This document shows positions 26,908-36,047 of a stretch of DNA of 64,000 nt, in pieces. The notes below the pieces were generated by a model that searched no databases, had not been told where the DNA came from, and saw nothing but the letters and a program-made list of their open reading frames with translations. Source of the stretch: Neorhizobium sp. SHOUNA12A (lineage in GTDB: Bacteria > Pseudomonadota > Alphaproteobacteria > Rhizobiales > Rhizobiaceae); the NCBI RefSeq assembly GCF_023006505.1, contig NZ_JALBGV010000003.1, positions 1 to 64,000 of the forward strand, in the 5' to 3' direction. How positions within the stretch are numbered: the first letter of the stretch is position 1; each line of letters begins with the position of its first letter. The position numbers and the translations under genes are program-made.

Positions 26908-26980
26908 CCCGTGATTAGTTTTCAAAAAAAAGACGATAAAGTTGGAACAGCTGGAGCTTCGGCTCCCGGAACGGAGCGTG

Positions 26981-27901
26981 ATGACGCGTTTCTGGGTATT
27001 AAAAATTCTGCGCACCGTGCTGACGCTTTGGTTCGTGGTGACTTTCGCATTCGTGGTACTGAGAACGTCCGGGGATCCGGTCGTGGCACTTGTCGGCGCC
27101 GATGCCACACCTGAGGAGGTCGAACAGTTCCGCCAGCTCTGGCGTCTCGACGATCCGCTCTGGATTCAGTATTTCCGCTACGTCATCCAGATGGCGACCG
27201 GCCAGTTCGGCATTTCCTACCGCGACGGCCGCGAAGTCATCGACATCATCGTCGAGCGCGTTCCCTGGACGCTGATCCTCGGCGTTTTCTCCTATATCGG
27301 CGCCATCCTGATCGGCGTTCCGGCCGGCATCATCGCTGCCATCAAGCGCGGCTCGACCTTCGACAATCTGATCATGGCGACCGCCGTGTTCGGTTTCGCT
27401 TTGCCGAACTTCTTCCTCGGCATCCTGATGATCCTGCTCTTTTCGCTTAGCCTGCAATGGCTTCCCAGCTCGGGAACAGGCACCGTCTGGCATCTGATCA
27501 TGCCCGCCATCACGCTTGCAACCTTCACGGCCGGAACGCTGGCGCGGTTCACGCGCTCGGCCATGCTGGAAGTGCTGGACAAGCTCTATATCCGGGCCGC
27601 GGCCGCCAAGGGCGTCGGTTACTGGAAACGGATCATCTTCCACGCGCTGCCGAATGCCAGCATCCCGCTCGTCACGATCATCGGCCTCAATCTCGGCGAG
27701 CTGATCGGCGGCGCCATCGTCGTCGAAACGGTATTTGCCTGGCCAGGTGTCGGCCGCCTGCTGGTGACCGCCGTCTCTTCGCGCGACCTTGCCGTCGTGC
27801 AGGGGCTGGTGCTGATCATGGCGGTGACGATGGTGCTCGCAAACCTCGTCGTCGACCTGCTCTACGGCCTCCTCGACCCGCGCATCCGCGTGCAGAATTG
27901 A
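26981..27901 (+). CDS. ABC transporter permease, peptide/nickel type (DppB-like)
   Basis: A 306-residue inner-membrane permease with six helices. It has the DppB N-terminus (ILRTVLTLWFVVTFAFVVLR), periplasmic segment LWRLDDPLWIQYFRYV and the EAA loop AAAAKGVGYWKRIIFHALPNAS. It pairs with the next gene to form the channel for the binding protein at 28793. I chose the ATG at 26981 (GGAG four bases upstream) over a TTG at 26942. First gene of an eight-gene operon with overlapping ends. Confidence 0.93.
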   Translation: MTRFWVLKILRTVLTLWFVVTFAFVVLRTSGDPVVALVGADATPEEVEQFRQLWRLDDPLWIQYFRYVIQMATGQFGISYRDGREVIDIIVERVPWTLILGVFSYIGAILIGVPAGIIAAIKRGSTFDNLIMATAVFGFALPNFFLGILMILLFSLSLQWLPSSGTGTVWHLIMPAITLATFTAGTLARFTRSAMLEVLDKLYIRAAAAKGVGYWKRIIFHALPNASIPLVTIIGLNLGELIGGAIVVETVFAWPGVGRLLVTAVSSRDLAVVQGLVLIMAVTMVLANLVVDLLYGLLDPRIRVQN

Positions 27902-27911
27902 AGGCCGGCAA

Positions 27912-28751
27912 ATGAAGCGCGTTTCCCCCATTCTCGTTCTCGCCATCATTATCCTGGCGGCCGCCGTGACCGTCGCCATCATCGGCAATGTCTTCACGTC
28001 GCACGGCATGTCGCAGCAGAATCTGCTCGCCCGCCTGAAGCCCCCGGCCTTCATGACCGGCAGCAGTCCGAGCTTCCCGCTCGGCACCGACCGCATCGGC
28101 CGCGACATGGTGGCAAGGGTGATCGCCGGCCTGCGGATGTCGCTTTCGGTGGCGATCGCCGGCACGATCATCGGCGCTGTCGTCGGCTCCGCGATCGGCT
28201 TTATCGCCGCGCATTTCCGCGGCTGGGTCGAGGAAGGACTGATGATGCTGGTCGACTTCCAGGCATCGCTGCCCTTCATCCTCATCACGCTGACGCTGCT
28301 TGCCTTCTTCGGCAACAGCATGACGCTGTTCATCATCCTGATGGGCCTGTTCGGATGGGAAAAATACGCCCGCCTCTCCCGCGGCGTGGTGCTGTCGGCG
28401 ATCAACCAGCCCTATGCCAAGGCGATCGTCGCGCTCGGCGCCGGCAACGGCCGGCTCTATCTCAAACACGTGCTGCCGAACGTGGCGAGCGCCCTGATCG
28501 TCCAGGTGACGCTGACATTCCCGCAGATCATCCTGCTGGAAACCTCGCTCAGCTTCCTGGGTCTCGGCATCCAGGCGCCCCAGACCAGCCTCGGCCAGAT
28601 CCTCGGCGACGGCCGCGATTATCTCTCGACCGCCTGGTGGATCTCGGTCTGGCCCGGCTTGGTCATTTTTCTCGTCACTCTTTCGATGAGCATCGTCGGC
28701 GACTGGCTGCGTGACCGCCTCGATCCGATGCTGCGTGCCCGAACAACCTGA
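27912..28751 (+). CDS. ABC transporter permease, peptide/nickel type (DppC-like)
   Basis: A 279-residue permease with the DppC signature FPLGTDRIGRDMVARVIAGLRMSL after the first helix, and the EAA loop AIVALGAGNGRLYLKHVLPN. It is ten bases behind the DppB-like gene, and it forms the second half of the heterodimeric channel. Its C-terminus DWLRDRLDPMLRA is standard for the family. Confidence 0.93.
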   Translation: MKRVSPILVLAIIILAAAVTVAIIGNVFTSHGMSQQNLLARLKPPAFMTGSSPSFPLGTDRIGRDMVARVIAGLRMSLSVAIAGTIIGAVVGSAIGFIAAHFRGWVEEGLMMLVDFQASLPFILITLTLLAFFGNSMTLFIILMGLFGWEKYARLSRGVVLSAINQPYAKAIVALGAGNGRLYLKHVLPNVASALIVQVTLTFPQIILLETSLSFLGLGIQAPQTSLGQILGDGRDYLSTAWWISVWPGLVIFLVTLSMSIVGDWLRDRLDPMLRARTT

Positions 28752-28792
28752 AAATGCCGCTCGAATATAAATGAACAAGGGAAGGTGGAACG

Positions 28793-30370
28793 ATGTTTAC
28801 AAGACGTGAAGTGGGAAGTCTCATCCTCGGAGCGGGGGCCCTGTCGATGGTGGGCAACCTTCCGAAGGCAAACGCTGCGGACAGGCCGTCGCTGAATATC
28901 GCGGTCGACAATCTCTGGGCCAACATGGCGACGATCAACGGCATCTCGACGACGTCGCGCCGTATCTTCCCGAATTTCTACGACAACCTCGTCGACCGCG
29001 ACTACATCAAGGACGAGAACGGCCTGATCTTTGCGCCGAAGCTCGCCACCAAATGGGAGCAGAACGGCAACGTCTGGAAGTTCACCCTGCGCGAAGGGGT
29101 CAAGTTCCACGACGGCACGGAGATGACGGCGGAAGACGCGGTCTTCACGCTGTCGCCGGAACGCCTCTGGGGCGCAAAGCCGTTCGAACCGCGCGGCAAG
29201 ACCTTTACCGCCGGCTTCAAGCGCGTCGAAGCGACCGGCAAATATACGTTCGAGATCGAGACCGAGCGGCCGGATCCGAACATCCCGAGCAAGCTCACTG
29301 GTTATATCGGCTTTGTGGTGCCGAAGAAATATTACATGGAAGTCGGCGTCGACGCCTTCGGCCAGAAGCCGATCGGCACCGGTCCGTACAAGGTGACGAC
29401 CTTCCGCTCCGGCGAAATCATGGTTCTCGAAGCCTTCGACGACTATTGGGACGGTCCGCCGCCGGTCAAGCAGATCTCCTGGAAGATCGTTCCGGAATTT
29501 GCCGCCCGCATGGCTGGCCTGGTCTCCAAGGAATTCGACTTCATCGTCAACATTCCGACCGACCAGGAAGCAGCGCTCGAAAAATATCACGGCGTGACGC
29601 TGAAGCGCGTTCTGGCCGACAATTACCCGGCTCTCGCCTTCAACACGCGTCCGGACCCGGTTGACAATCCGCTGGTCGATCCGAACCTGCGCTACGCCAT
29701 GGTCCAGGCGATCGACATGAACGCGATCGTCCAGGCGCTCTTCAACGGCACGACGGAACACCCGGCGGTTCCGTTCAACTTTACGGAATACGGCAAATTC
29801 TATGACCCGAACTTGCCGGTGAAACTCCCCTACGATGTCGCAGCCGCCAAGGCGCTCGTCGCCAAGACCAAGTACAAGGGTGAGAAGCTCCTCTGGCACA
29901 TCACCCGCCAGTATTATCCGAACTACGAGGCGGCAGCCGAAATCATGGTCGAGCAATGGCGCGAGGTCGGCATCAATGTCGAGGCGCAGATCCTCGACAA
30001 TTTCGAACTCGTCTACCGCCGCCCCTACCATCTGATGAACATGTCGATGAGCTCGGATTTCATCCCCGGCGATCCCTATCAGCCGCTGTGGCTCGATTGG
30101 GGCCCGACCGCATCGCGCTCCACGGCCACCTGGAAGACCTGGGATCCGACGCCGGAATATCTGGCTGCCGGCAAGAAGTTCGACGAGGCGATCGAGTTCG
30201 AGGACCGAAAAAAAGCCTATCTGGAACTTTCGGACGCCTGGCAGAAGGTGACGCCCGGCTACTACATGTGGAAGAGCGTCTACAACTGCGCCCACCGCGC
30301 CGGCATCCAGTTCAAGTTCAAGCCGAACGGCGAGATGCGCATCTACGGCGATTACTTCAAGTTCGTATGA
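28793..30370 (+). CDS. ABC transporter substrate-binding protein, SBP family 5
   Basis: A 525-residue family-5 binding protein. The N-terminus MFTRREVGSLILGAGALS has twin arginines, so Tat export is possible; a Sec-like cut near ANAADR also fits. Core: FYDNLVDRDY, LATKWEQNGNVWKFTLREGVKFHDG, FEIETERPDPNIPS and VGINVEAQILDN. Family-5 proteins bind peptides, opines, nickel or glycosides. The hydrolases encoded downstream point to a gamma-glutamyl or N-acyl amino compound, which is inference. Its stop overlaps the creatininase-like gene by four bases. Confidence 0.9.
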   Translation: MFTRREVGSLILGAGALSMVGNLPKANAADRPSLNIAVDNLWANMATINGISTTSRRIFPNFYDNLVDRDYIKDENGLIFAPKLATKWEQNGNVWKFTLREGVKFHDGTEMTAEDAVFTLSPERLWGAKPFEPRGKTFTAGFKRVEATGKYTFEIETERPDPNIPSKLTGYIGFVVPKKYYMEVGVDAFGQKPIGTGPYKVTTFRSGEIMVLEAFDDYWDGPPPVKQISWKIVPEFAARMAGLVSKEFDFIVNIPTDQEAALEKYHGVTLKRVLADNYPALAFNTRPDPVDNPLVDPNLRYAMVQAIDMNAIVQALFNGTTEHPAVPFNFTEYGKFYDPNLPVKLPYDVAAAKALVAKTKYKGEKLLWHITRQYYPNYEAAAEIMVEQWREVGINVEAQILDNFELVYRRPYHLMNMSMSSDFIPGDPYQPLWLDWGPTASRSTATWKTWDPTPEYLAAGKKFDEAIEFEDRKKAYLELSDAWQKVTPGYYMWKSVYNCAHRAGIQFKFKPNGEMRIYGDYFKFV

Positions 30371-31206
30371 TGAGCATCAAACGCAAGCATGCGCTGAAGG
30401 ACATGACGTTCGCGGAGTTCCGCGAACGTCTTTCCGAAAAGCCCGTCATCCTGCTGCCCTTCGGAAGCCAGGAGGAACAGGGACCCCACGCCCCGATGGG
30501 CGATTTCATGCTGACTGAAGCGGTGGCGGGACAAATAGCGAAAGCCTCCGACGCGATCGTCGCGCCGATCATCCCGTTTGGTTATGCCGATTTCTTCAAG
30601 ACCATTCCGGGCGGCATCCAGTTCCGGGCCTCGACCTTCTCGGCCGTGGTCGAGGACACCGTGACCGCCTTTCTGGATCACGGCATCGAGCATATCCTGA
30701 TCCTGAACGGCCATACCAGCAATGCGCCGCTTTTCGACCAGACGCTTCGCCGCATCCGCGCTGAGCGCGGCGTTTCCGTCGCCTTCATCAATCTCTGGCA
30801 GGCAATCCCGGATACCCTCTGGAAGGAGCTGCACGGCTCTTCTGCCGCCGCAGCCCGTGGCCATGGCGGCGATCCGCTGACGTCGATCTACCTGCATCTC
30901 TTCCCCGAATTGATGCGCATGGATCTCGCCCGCCCCTCGGTGCGCGAAAAAGCCTTCGGCCTGCCGACCGGCGGCGTCAACAATGTCCAGTTCGAGGGCA
31001 TGCCGGTGCATGTGCCGCTCAATTGCGACGAGGTGAATGCCGATGGCATGCTCGGCGGCGATCCGCTGCTCGCCAGTGCCGAAAAGGGCGAGAAGATGGT
31101 CGAACATCTCGTCGGCTTCTGCGCCCGCTTCGTCGAGCACCTGCGCCGCTGCGACATGCGCTCGGTGACGGCCTTTTCACCGCAGACGGACAAGGCGGCC
31201 TCATGA
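30367..31206 (+). CDS. Creatininase family amidohydrolase-like protein with altered metal site
   Basis: A 279-residue creatininase-fold protein (PF02633). The first metal loop reads GSQEEQGPH (residues 33-41) where the family has EQHGPH, so the usual metal His is Gln 38. NGHTSN replaces NGHGGN, and the HAGE loop reads HGGD (166-169). Family members open cyclic amides or cleave formamides using two metals. The changes suggest a different metal arrangement or substrate, though Glu 36, His 41, Asp 46, His 166 and Asp 169 could still bind metal. The ATG at 30367 overlaps the binding-protein stop (ATGA); the ATG at 30370 is an alternative. It lies inside the peptide-type ABC operon. Confidence 0.85.
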   Translation: MMSIKRKHALKDMTFAEFRERLSEKPVILLPFGSQEEQGPHAPMGDFMLTEAVAGQIAKASDAIVAPIIPFGYADFFKTIPGGIQFRASTFSAVVEDTVTAFLDHGIEHILILNGHTSNAPLFDQTLRRIRAERGVSVAFINLWQAIPDTLWKELHGSSAAAARGHGGDPLTSIYLHLFPELMRMDLARPSVREKAFGLPTGGVNNVQFEGMPVHVPLNCDEVNADGMLGGDPLLASAEKGEKMVEHLVGFCARFVEHLRRCDMRSVTAFSPQTDKAAS

Positions 31207-32855
31207 GCAACGAGCGGCTTTCCATCGAGCACCTGAACGTGCTGCTGCCACGCGGCGCCGATCGCGCCTTTGCGGTTGAAGACCTGTCACTATCGGTCAG
31301 CAAGGGCGAAATCCTCTGCATCGTCGGCGAATCCGGCTCCGGCAAATCGCTGACCGCACTCGCCACAATGGGGCTCCTGCCCCGCAACCTCGGGCGGCCG
31401 GCGGGCAAGGTGATGTTCGAGGGCAAGGACCTGCTGACCCTCGACGAGGCGACCCGCCGGGACATTACCGGCCGACGCATCGCCATGATCTTCCAGGAGC
31501 CGACGGCGGCACTCAACCCGATCTTCCGGGTTGGCGAACAGGTGTCGGAGACATTCCGCATCCACACGTCGCTGAGTGGGGCCGAGATCCGCAAGAAGGT
31601 GATCGATCTCTTCCGCGAAGTTCAGCTCCCAAATCCCGAGCAGATCTACCATTCCTATCCGCATCAGCTTTCCGGCGGTCAGTGCCAGCGGGTGATGATC
31701 GCCACCGCCCTCGCCCTTGATCCGTCCGTGCTGATCGCCGACGAGCCGACCACCGCGCTCGATGTCACCACCCAGGCGCAGATCCTCAAGCTGATGCTGG
31801 ACCTGCGCGCCAAACACGATACCGGCATCGTCTTCATCACCCATGATTTCGGCGTCGTCGCCGAGATCGCCGACCGCGTCGCCGTCATGCAGATGGGCAA
31901 GCTGGTCGAGATCGGCACCCGCGACGAAATCCTCAACCACCCCAGGCAAGACTATACCCGCCGCCTGCTCGCCGCCGTGCCGACACTGACGCCGCGAAAA
32001 GAACGCGAAGGCCTCGGCAACCCAGTGCTGATCGCCAGGAACATCGTCAAGACATTCGCCCGCTCCGGCCTCTTCGGCGGCGGCCGCACCGTGAAGGCGG
32101 TGGACGACGTCGATATCACCATCCGTCGTGGCGAGACGCTGGGGCTCGTCGGCGAGTCCGGCTCCGGAAAATCGACGCTGGCGCAATGCGTCATCCGCCT
32201 CGTGCAGCCGGAAAGCGGCGACATCCTGATCTCCGGCGGCGATTTTGCCGGCCTCAACGGCAAGGCGCTGCGCGAGGCACGCCGCAAGGTTCAGATCGTC
32301 TTCCAGGATCCGTACACCGCACTCGATCCGCGGCAGAAGGTCGGAGATTCCATCGCCGAAGGCCCGGTCATCCACGGCCTAGACCGCAAGGCGGCGATGG
32401 CGCGCGCCCTCGACCTGCTCGAAGCCTGCGGCCTCGACCGCGCTTCGGCCACCCGTTTCCCACACGAGTTCTCCGGCGGCCAGCGGCAGCGCATCTGCAT
32501 CGCCCGCGCACTCGCGGTCGAACCGGAATTGCTGATCGCCGACGAGAGTGTCTCCGCCCTCGACGTCTCTGTGCAGGCGCAGGTGTTGAAACTGCTCGCC
32601 GACATGCAAGAGAGACTTGGGTTCGGCATCCTGTTCATCACCCACGACCTGCGCGTCGCGAGCCAGATCTGCGACAACATCGCGGTGATGCGCAACGGAC
32701 GGATCGTCGAGCGCGGCGATCCGGCCTCGCTGTTCGGTGCGCCGAAGGAAACCTACACCAAGGAACTGCTCGCCGCCGTGCCCGGCAAGGGCTGGCAGCG
32801 TCACTCCAGTGAAAACGAGGCCGGGACGGTAAAATCCCGGGAGGAAACCCCATGA
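31203..32855 (+). CDS. ABC transporter ATP-binding protein, fused DppD-DppF type
   Basis: A 550-residue protein with two complete ATPase domains. First: Walker A GESGSGKS, signature LSGGQCQRV, Walker [13 protein letters not shown]. Second: [30 protein letters not shown]. Walker B of the second domain ends D-E-S rather than D-E-P but keeps the catalytic Glu. It energises the DppB/DppC-like channel. The fusion removes the need for two separate ATPase genes. The ATG at 31203 overlaps the creatininase-like stop by four bases. Confidence 0.94.
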   Translation: MSNERLSIEHLNVLLPRGADRAFAVEDLSLSVSKGEILCIVGESGSGKSLTALATMGLLPRNLGRPAGKVMFEGKDLLTLDEATRRDITGRRIAMIFQEPTAALNPIFRVGEQVSETFRIHTSLSGAEIRKKVIDLFREVQLPNPEQIYHSYPHQLSGGQCQRVMIATALALDPSVLIADEPTTALDVTTQAQILKLMLDLRAKHDTGIVFITHDFGVVAEIADRVAVMQMGKLVEIGTRDEILNHPRQDYTRRLLAAVPTLTPRKEREGLGNPVLIARNIVKTFARSGLFGGGRTVKAVDDVDITIRRGETLGLVGESGSGKSTLAQCVIRLVQPESGDILISGGDFAGLNGKALREARRKVQIVFQDPYTALDPRQKVGDSIAEGPVIHGLDRKAAMARALDLLEACGLDRASATRFPHEFSGGQRQRICIARALAVEPELLIADESVSALDVSVQAQVLKLLADMQERLGFGILFITHDLRVASQICDNIAVMRNGRIVERGDPASLFGAPKETYTKELLAAVPGKGWQRHSSENEAGTVKSREETP

Positions 32856-33529
32856 AGAAATATCATATCGGCAGCGTGCCGAAACAGGTCGACCCGGAAC
32901 TGATCGCCAAATTCGAAAGCGTCGAAGTGGCGACCATCGGCCATTTTCGCCACCGCGGTTTCGTGCATCATTCGATTTCCCCCGTTGTCGAGCCGGGCAG
33001 GACGCTGGTCGGCACGGCGGTAACGGTGGCGATCCCGGCAACCGACTCCACCCTTCTCCACCACGCGATCGGTTTCATCCGCCCCGGCGATTTCCTGTTC
33101 GTCGACAGGCTCGGTGACGACCGGCATGCCTGCATCGGCGGCGGCGTCGCCTTCGCGATCAAGACCGCCGGCGCCATCGGCGTCGTGCTCGACGGTCCCT
33201 GCACCGATGTCGAGGAAATTCTTGAACTCGATCTGCCGTTCTGGTCACGCGGTGTCTCCGGTATCACCACACGGCTCAACGATCTCGGCGGCTCGCTCAA
33301 CCTGCCGATCTCCTGCGGCAACGTCCCGGTCATGCCGGGCGATATCGTGGTTGCCGATGCAAGCGGCGTCGTGGTGATCCCGGTCGATGAAGCTGAAGAT
33401 GTCGTCGAGGAGGCAATCGCGCGCCAGGCCCGGGCGGGCCGCAACAAGGACAAGATCGCAGCCGGCGAAAAGCTCGGCGACCTCTCGGGTGCCAGCCGTC
33501 TGGTTGCCGCTGCGCTGGAGCCGAAATGA
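32852..33529 (+). CDS. RraA/HMG-aldolase-like protein lacking the key arginine
   Basis: A 225-residue RraA-fold protein (PF03737) with GRTLVGTAVTV, RPGDFLFVD, LGDDRHACIGGGVA, GVVLDGPCTDVEEI and MPGDIVVADASGVVVIP. Enzymes of this fold (4-hydroxy-4-methyl-2-oxoglutarate aldolase and oxaloacetate decarboxylase) need an Arg-Asp pair in the V-R-D motif. Here the position reads C-T-D (Thr 118, Asp 119), so that Arg is missing and aldolase chemistry is doubtful. The ATG at 32852 overlaps the ATPase stop by four bases. Its presence among amidohydrolases is a clue to the pathway but does not define it. Confidence 0.87.
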   Translation: MKKYHIGSVPKQVDPELIAKFESVEVATIGHFRHRGFVHHSISPVVEPGRTLVGTAVTVAIPATDSTLLHHAIGFIRPGDFLFVDRLGDDRHACIGGGVAFAIKTAGAIGVVLDGPCTDVEEILELDLPFWSRGVSGITTRLNDLGGSLNLPISCGNVPVMPGDIVVADASGVVVIPVDEAEDVVEEAIARQARAGRNKDKIAAGEKLGDLSGASRLVAAALEPK

Positions 33530-35076
33530 TGGAAAATCCGCAATACAATCATCTCCGCGTCGAGCGCGGCGTCTATCGCAAGGTCGCCGGCGTCAGCGAA
33601 CGCGGCGTCGTTACCTCCCAGCACTACGCGGCGGCCGAGGCTGGGGCGGCGGTCCTGTCAGCGGGCGGCAATGCCGTCGACGCTGCCGTGACTGCCGCCT
33701 TCACCTTGCAGACCGTCGAACCCTGGATGACCAGCCTCGCCGCCTGCGGTTACATGCTGGTCGCCCAGCCGGACGGAAAGGTCGAGGTCGTCGAATTCAC
33801 AGGGCGCGTACCTTCCACTTTCGACGAGGAATTCTATAAGCCCGATCCGAGCATCAAGACCTTCATCGGCCACCCGGCTTCGATCGACAACCGCAATGTC
33901 CGCGGTTTCACAGCGGCGGTCGTGCCGGGCTGCGTGCGCGGCTTCGCGGAAGCCTTGAAACGCTACGGCTCGATCGGCTTCGATCGCGTACTTCAGCCCG
34001 CGATCGATCGTGCCCGCAAGGGCATGTATGTCGACTGGCATACGACGCTGGCCATTGCGATCGCCGAAGGCGAACTCGCCATGGATCCCGGCGCCCGTTC
34101 GATCTTCCTGCCGAGCGGCCATGCGCCGGAACCCGGCGCCACCCTGCCGCTCCACCAGCTCGCCCAGACGCTGGAGCAACTGGCCAACGAAGGCCCGGAT
34201 TCGCTTTATGGCGGCGCGATCGGCGAGAGGCTGGTCGCCGACCTCAATGCCGGCGGCAGCTCAATCACCCTGGAGGACATGGCCAGTTACGCCCCCCTCC
34301 TCTATCCGTCCCGAACCATGCCATTGCAGGGCAAAACCCTGCATGTGGCGGGGGAAACCAGCGCCGGCCAGCGGCTCTTCGACGCGCTCGATCACTTCGA
34401 CAGGAAGCGCGGAAAAGGCCCGGTCGACGCTGGTTTCTTCACAGTCATGGCCGAAGCCCTCTGGGAAAGTTTCGGCGCTCATCGCAAACGCCTCAATCCC
34501 GCCGAGACGACCAACAAGACCAGCACGACGCAGGTCAATGCGGTGGATTCCGAAGGTCGTATGGTCGCGATCACCTTCACGCTGCTCAACCGTTTTGGCG
34601 CCCGCGCCCTGTCGCCCTCGACCGGAATCCTCTTGAACAACGGTATGTCCTGGTTCGACCCGACACCCGGCCGCGCCAACTCGCTGACGCCGAACGCCTA
34701 TGCGCCGAGCAACATGTGCCCGGTGGCGATCACCGACGAACACGGGGCTTTCGCAGCCTATGGTGCGGCCGGCGGCAACCAGATCGTGCCGTCGCTAGCC
34801 CAGCTCACCGGCATGATCCTGCATGCCGGCCTCGACATCGAGGAGGCGATGAACCTGCCGCGCATGACCACCGGCCCGCACAACGACATCATCGTCAATG
34901 TCGATATGCCCGCCGAGCAGATCGAGGCACTCGAAAAGATCGCCAAGGTGAAGCCCGCCGCAGCCGTCGTTTATCCCCGGCCCTTCGCCGCTCCCGGCAT
35001 GGTGGGAAGGCGCGGCAATGCCTTCATCGGCATGCCCGACATCACCTATCCGGCCGCCTACGCCGCCACAGCCTGA
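33526..35076 (+). CDS. Gamma-glutamyltransferase family protein, apparently cytoplasmic
   Basis: A 516-residue Ntn-hydrolase of the gamma-glutamyltransferase family. Landmarks: GGNAVDAAVTAAFTLQTVEP, VPGCVRGF, the autoprocessing site STTQVNAVDSEG (the Thr at 334 would become the catalytic N-terminus; TTQ replaces the usual TTH), and GILLNNGMSWFDP. Family enzymes cleave gamma-glutamyl amides such as glutathione. Most bacterial members are periplasmic, but this one has no signal peptide, so the substrate would be taken up first by the operon's ABC transporter. It overlaps the RraA-like stop by four bases. Related acylases of the same fold are possible. Confidence 0.9.
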   Translation: MMENPQYNHLRVERGVYRKVAGVSERGVVTSQHYAAAEAGAAVLSAGGNAVDAAVTAAFTLQTVEPWMTSLAACGYMLVAQPDGKVEVVEFTGRVPSTFDEEFYKPDPSIKTFIGHPASIDNRNVRGFTAAVVPGCVRGFAEALKRYGSIGFDRVLQPAIDRARKGMYVDWHTTLAIAIAEGELAMDPGARSIFLPSGHAPEPGATLPLHQLAQTLEQLANEGPDSLYGGAIGERLVADLNAGGSSITLEDMASYAPLLYPSRTMPLQGKTLHVAGETSAGQRLFDALDHFDRKRGKGPVDAGFFTVMAEALWESFGAHRKRLNPAETTNKTSTTQVNAVDSEGRMVAITFTLLNRFGARALSPSTGILLNNGMSWFDPTPGRANSLTPNAYAPSNMCPVAITDEHGAFAAYGAAGGNQIVPSLAQLTGMILHAGLDIEEAMNLPRMTTGPHNDIIVNVDMPAEQIEALEKIAKVKPAAAVVYPRPFAAPGMVGRRGNAFIGMPDITYPAAYAATA

Positions 35077-35087
35077 ACGAGACCAAG

Positions 35088-35960
35088 ATGACAGAGCTGA
35101 CTTTTGCCCCCGTCGAGATCGACGGCGTTCTGAAGATCATTCCGCCGACGGCACCGGCCGTCCCGCTGGTGTTCGACTCGCCGCATAGCGGCCTGACACT
35201 GCCGGATTTCGAGCGAACGGTTTCCGACGAACTGGTGCGCGTCGCCTCCGACACCTATGTGGACGACCTTTTCGGCTTTGCGCCGTCGCTCGGCGCGCCG
35301 CTGCTGATCGCCCATTTTCCGCGCAGTTTCCTCGATCTCAACCGGTCGCTGAAGGATGTCGACCTGCAAATGGTCGAGGGGGAATGGCCTCACCCAACCC
35401 GCGACAGCGCCTCGGCTCGCCGCGGCATGGGGCTCACCTGGCGTTACGCCTGGGGCGATACGCCCATGTACGGGCGCAAGTTGACGGTGAAGGAGCTGGA
35501 AGACCGCATCGACACCTATTGGCGGCCCTACCACCGCGAAATGGTACGGCTGCTGGACGAGACCCATGCGGCCTTCGGCAAGGTCTATCACGTCAACTGC
35601 CACTCGATGCCGGCGATCGGCCATGTGCTCTCGCCCGATCCCGCCGGCACTGTCCGCAAGGATATCGTGGTCGGCGATTACGAGGGCGTGTCGAGCGAAC
35701 CGGATTTCGTGAGACTGGTCGTCGAGACGCTGGAGGGCTTTGGTTATTCGGTATCGCTCAACGTGCCCTTCAAGGGTGCCGAACTGGTCTCGGCCTATTC
35801 TGCGCCGGCCAAGAACCGGCACAGTATCCAGATCGAACTCAATCGACGGTTATACATGAATGAGGAAACCCGCGAGAAGATCGAGGGCTATGACGAGGTG
35901 AAGGCCAATCTCGCCAAGCTCGGTGCGGTCATGCGCGACTACGTCATCCGCGGAAGCTGA
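35088..35960 (+). CDS. N-formylglutamate amidohydrolase family protein
   Basis: A 290-residue FGase-family enzyme: DSPHSGLTLPDF, ASDTYVDDLF, IAHFPRSFLDLNRSL, a central VNCHSMPAIG and the end motif IQIELNRRLYMNEETR. HutG2-type enzymes release formate from N-formyl-L-glutamate in histidine breakdown; relatives act on other N-acyl amino acids. No hut genes are here. Paired with a gamma-glutamyltransferase-like and a creatininase-like enzyme, it suggests stepwise deacylation of an imported N-acyl or gamma-glutamyl compound. Last gene of the operon, 11 bases after the transferase gene. Confidence 0.9.
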   Translation: MTELTFAPVEIDGVLKIIPPTAPAVPLVFDSPHSGLTLPDFERTVSDELVRVASDTYVDDLFGFAPSLGAPLLIAHFPRSFLDLNRSLKDVDLQMVEGEWPHPTRDSASARRGMGLTWRYAWGDTPMYGRKLTVKELEDRIDTYWRPYHREMVRLLDETHAAFGKVYHVNCHSMPAIGHVLSPDPAGTVRKDIVVGDYEGVSSEPDFVRLVVETLEGFGYSVSLNVPFKGAELVSAYSAPAKNRHSIQIELNRRLYMNEETREKIEGYDEVKANLAKLGAVMRDYVIRGS

Positions 35961-36019
35961 GAAGTATCGTGCGGCGTCGGGAAGATCAGATCCGACACGC
36001 GCCTCGACGACCAGATCAA

Positions 36020-36042
36020 GTCGGCCCGGCTTTTAAGCCGAC
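36020..36042. terminator. Hairpin after the eight-gene ABC operon
   Basis: GTCGGC (36020-36025) and GCCGAC (36037-36042) enclose an 11-base loop that holds TTTTAA. It lies between the end of the operon (35960) and the convergent SDR gene (ending 36048), so it may terminate both. Confidence 0.4.
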
Positions 36043-36047
36043 ATGCC

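Noticed and set aside
28619-30295. 558-residue minus-strand frame
   Set aside because: Antisense to the family-5 binding protein; no recognisable domain.
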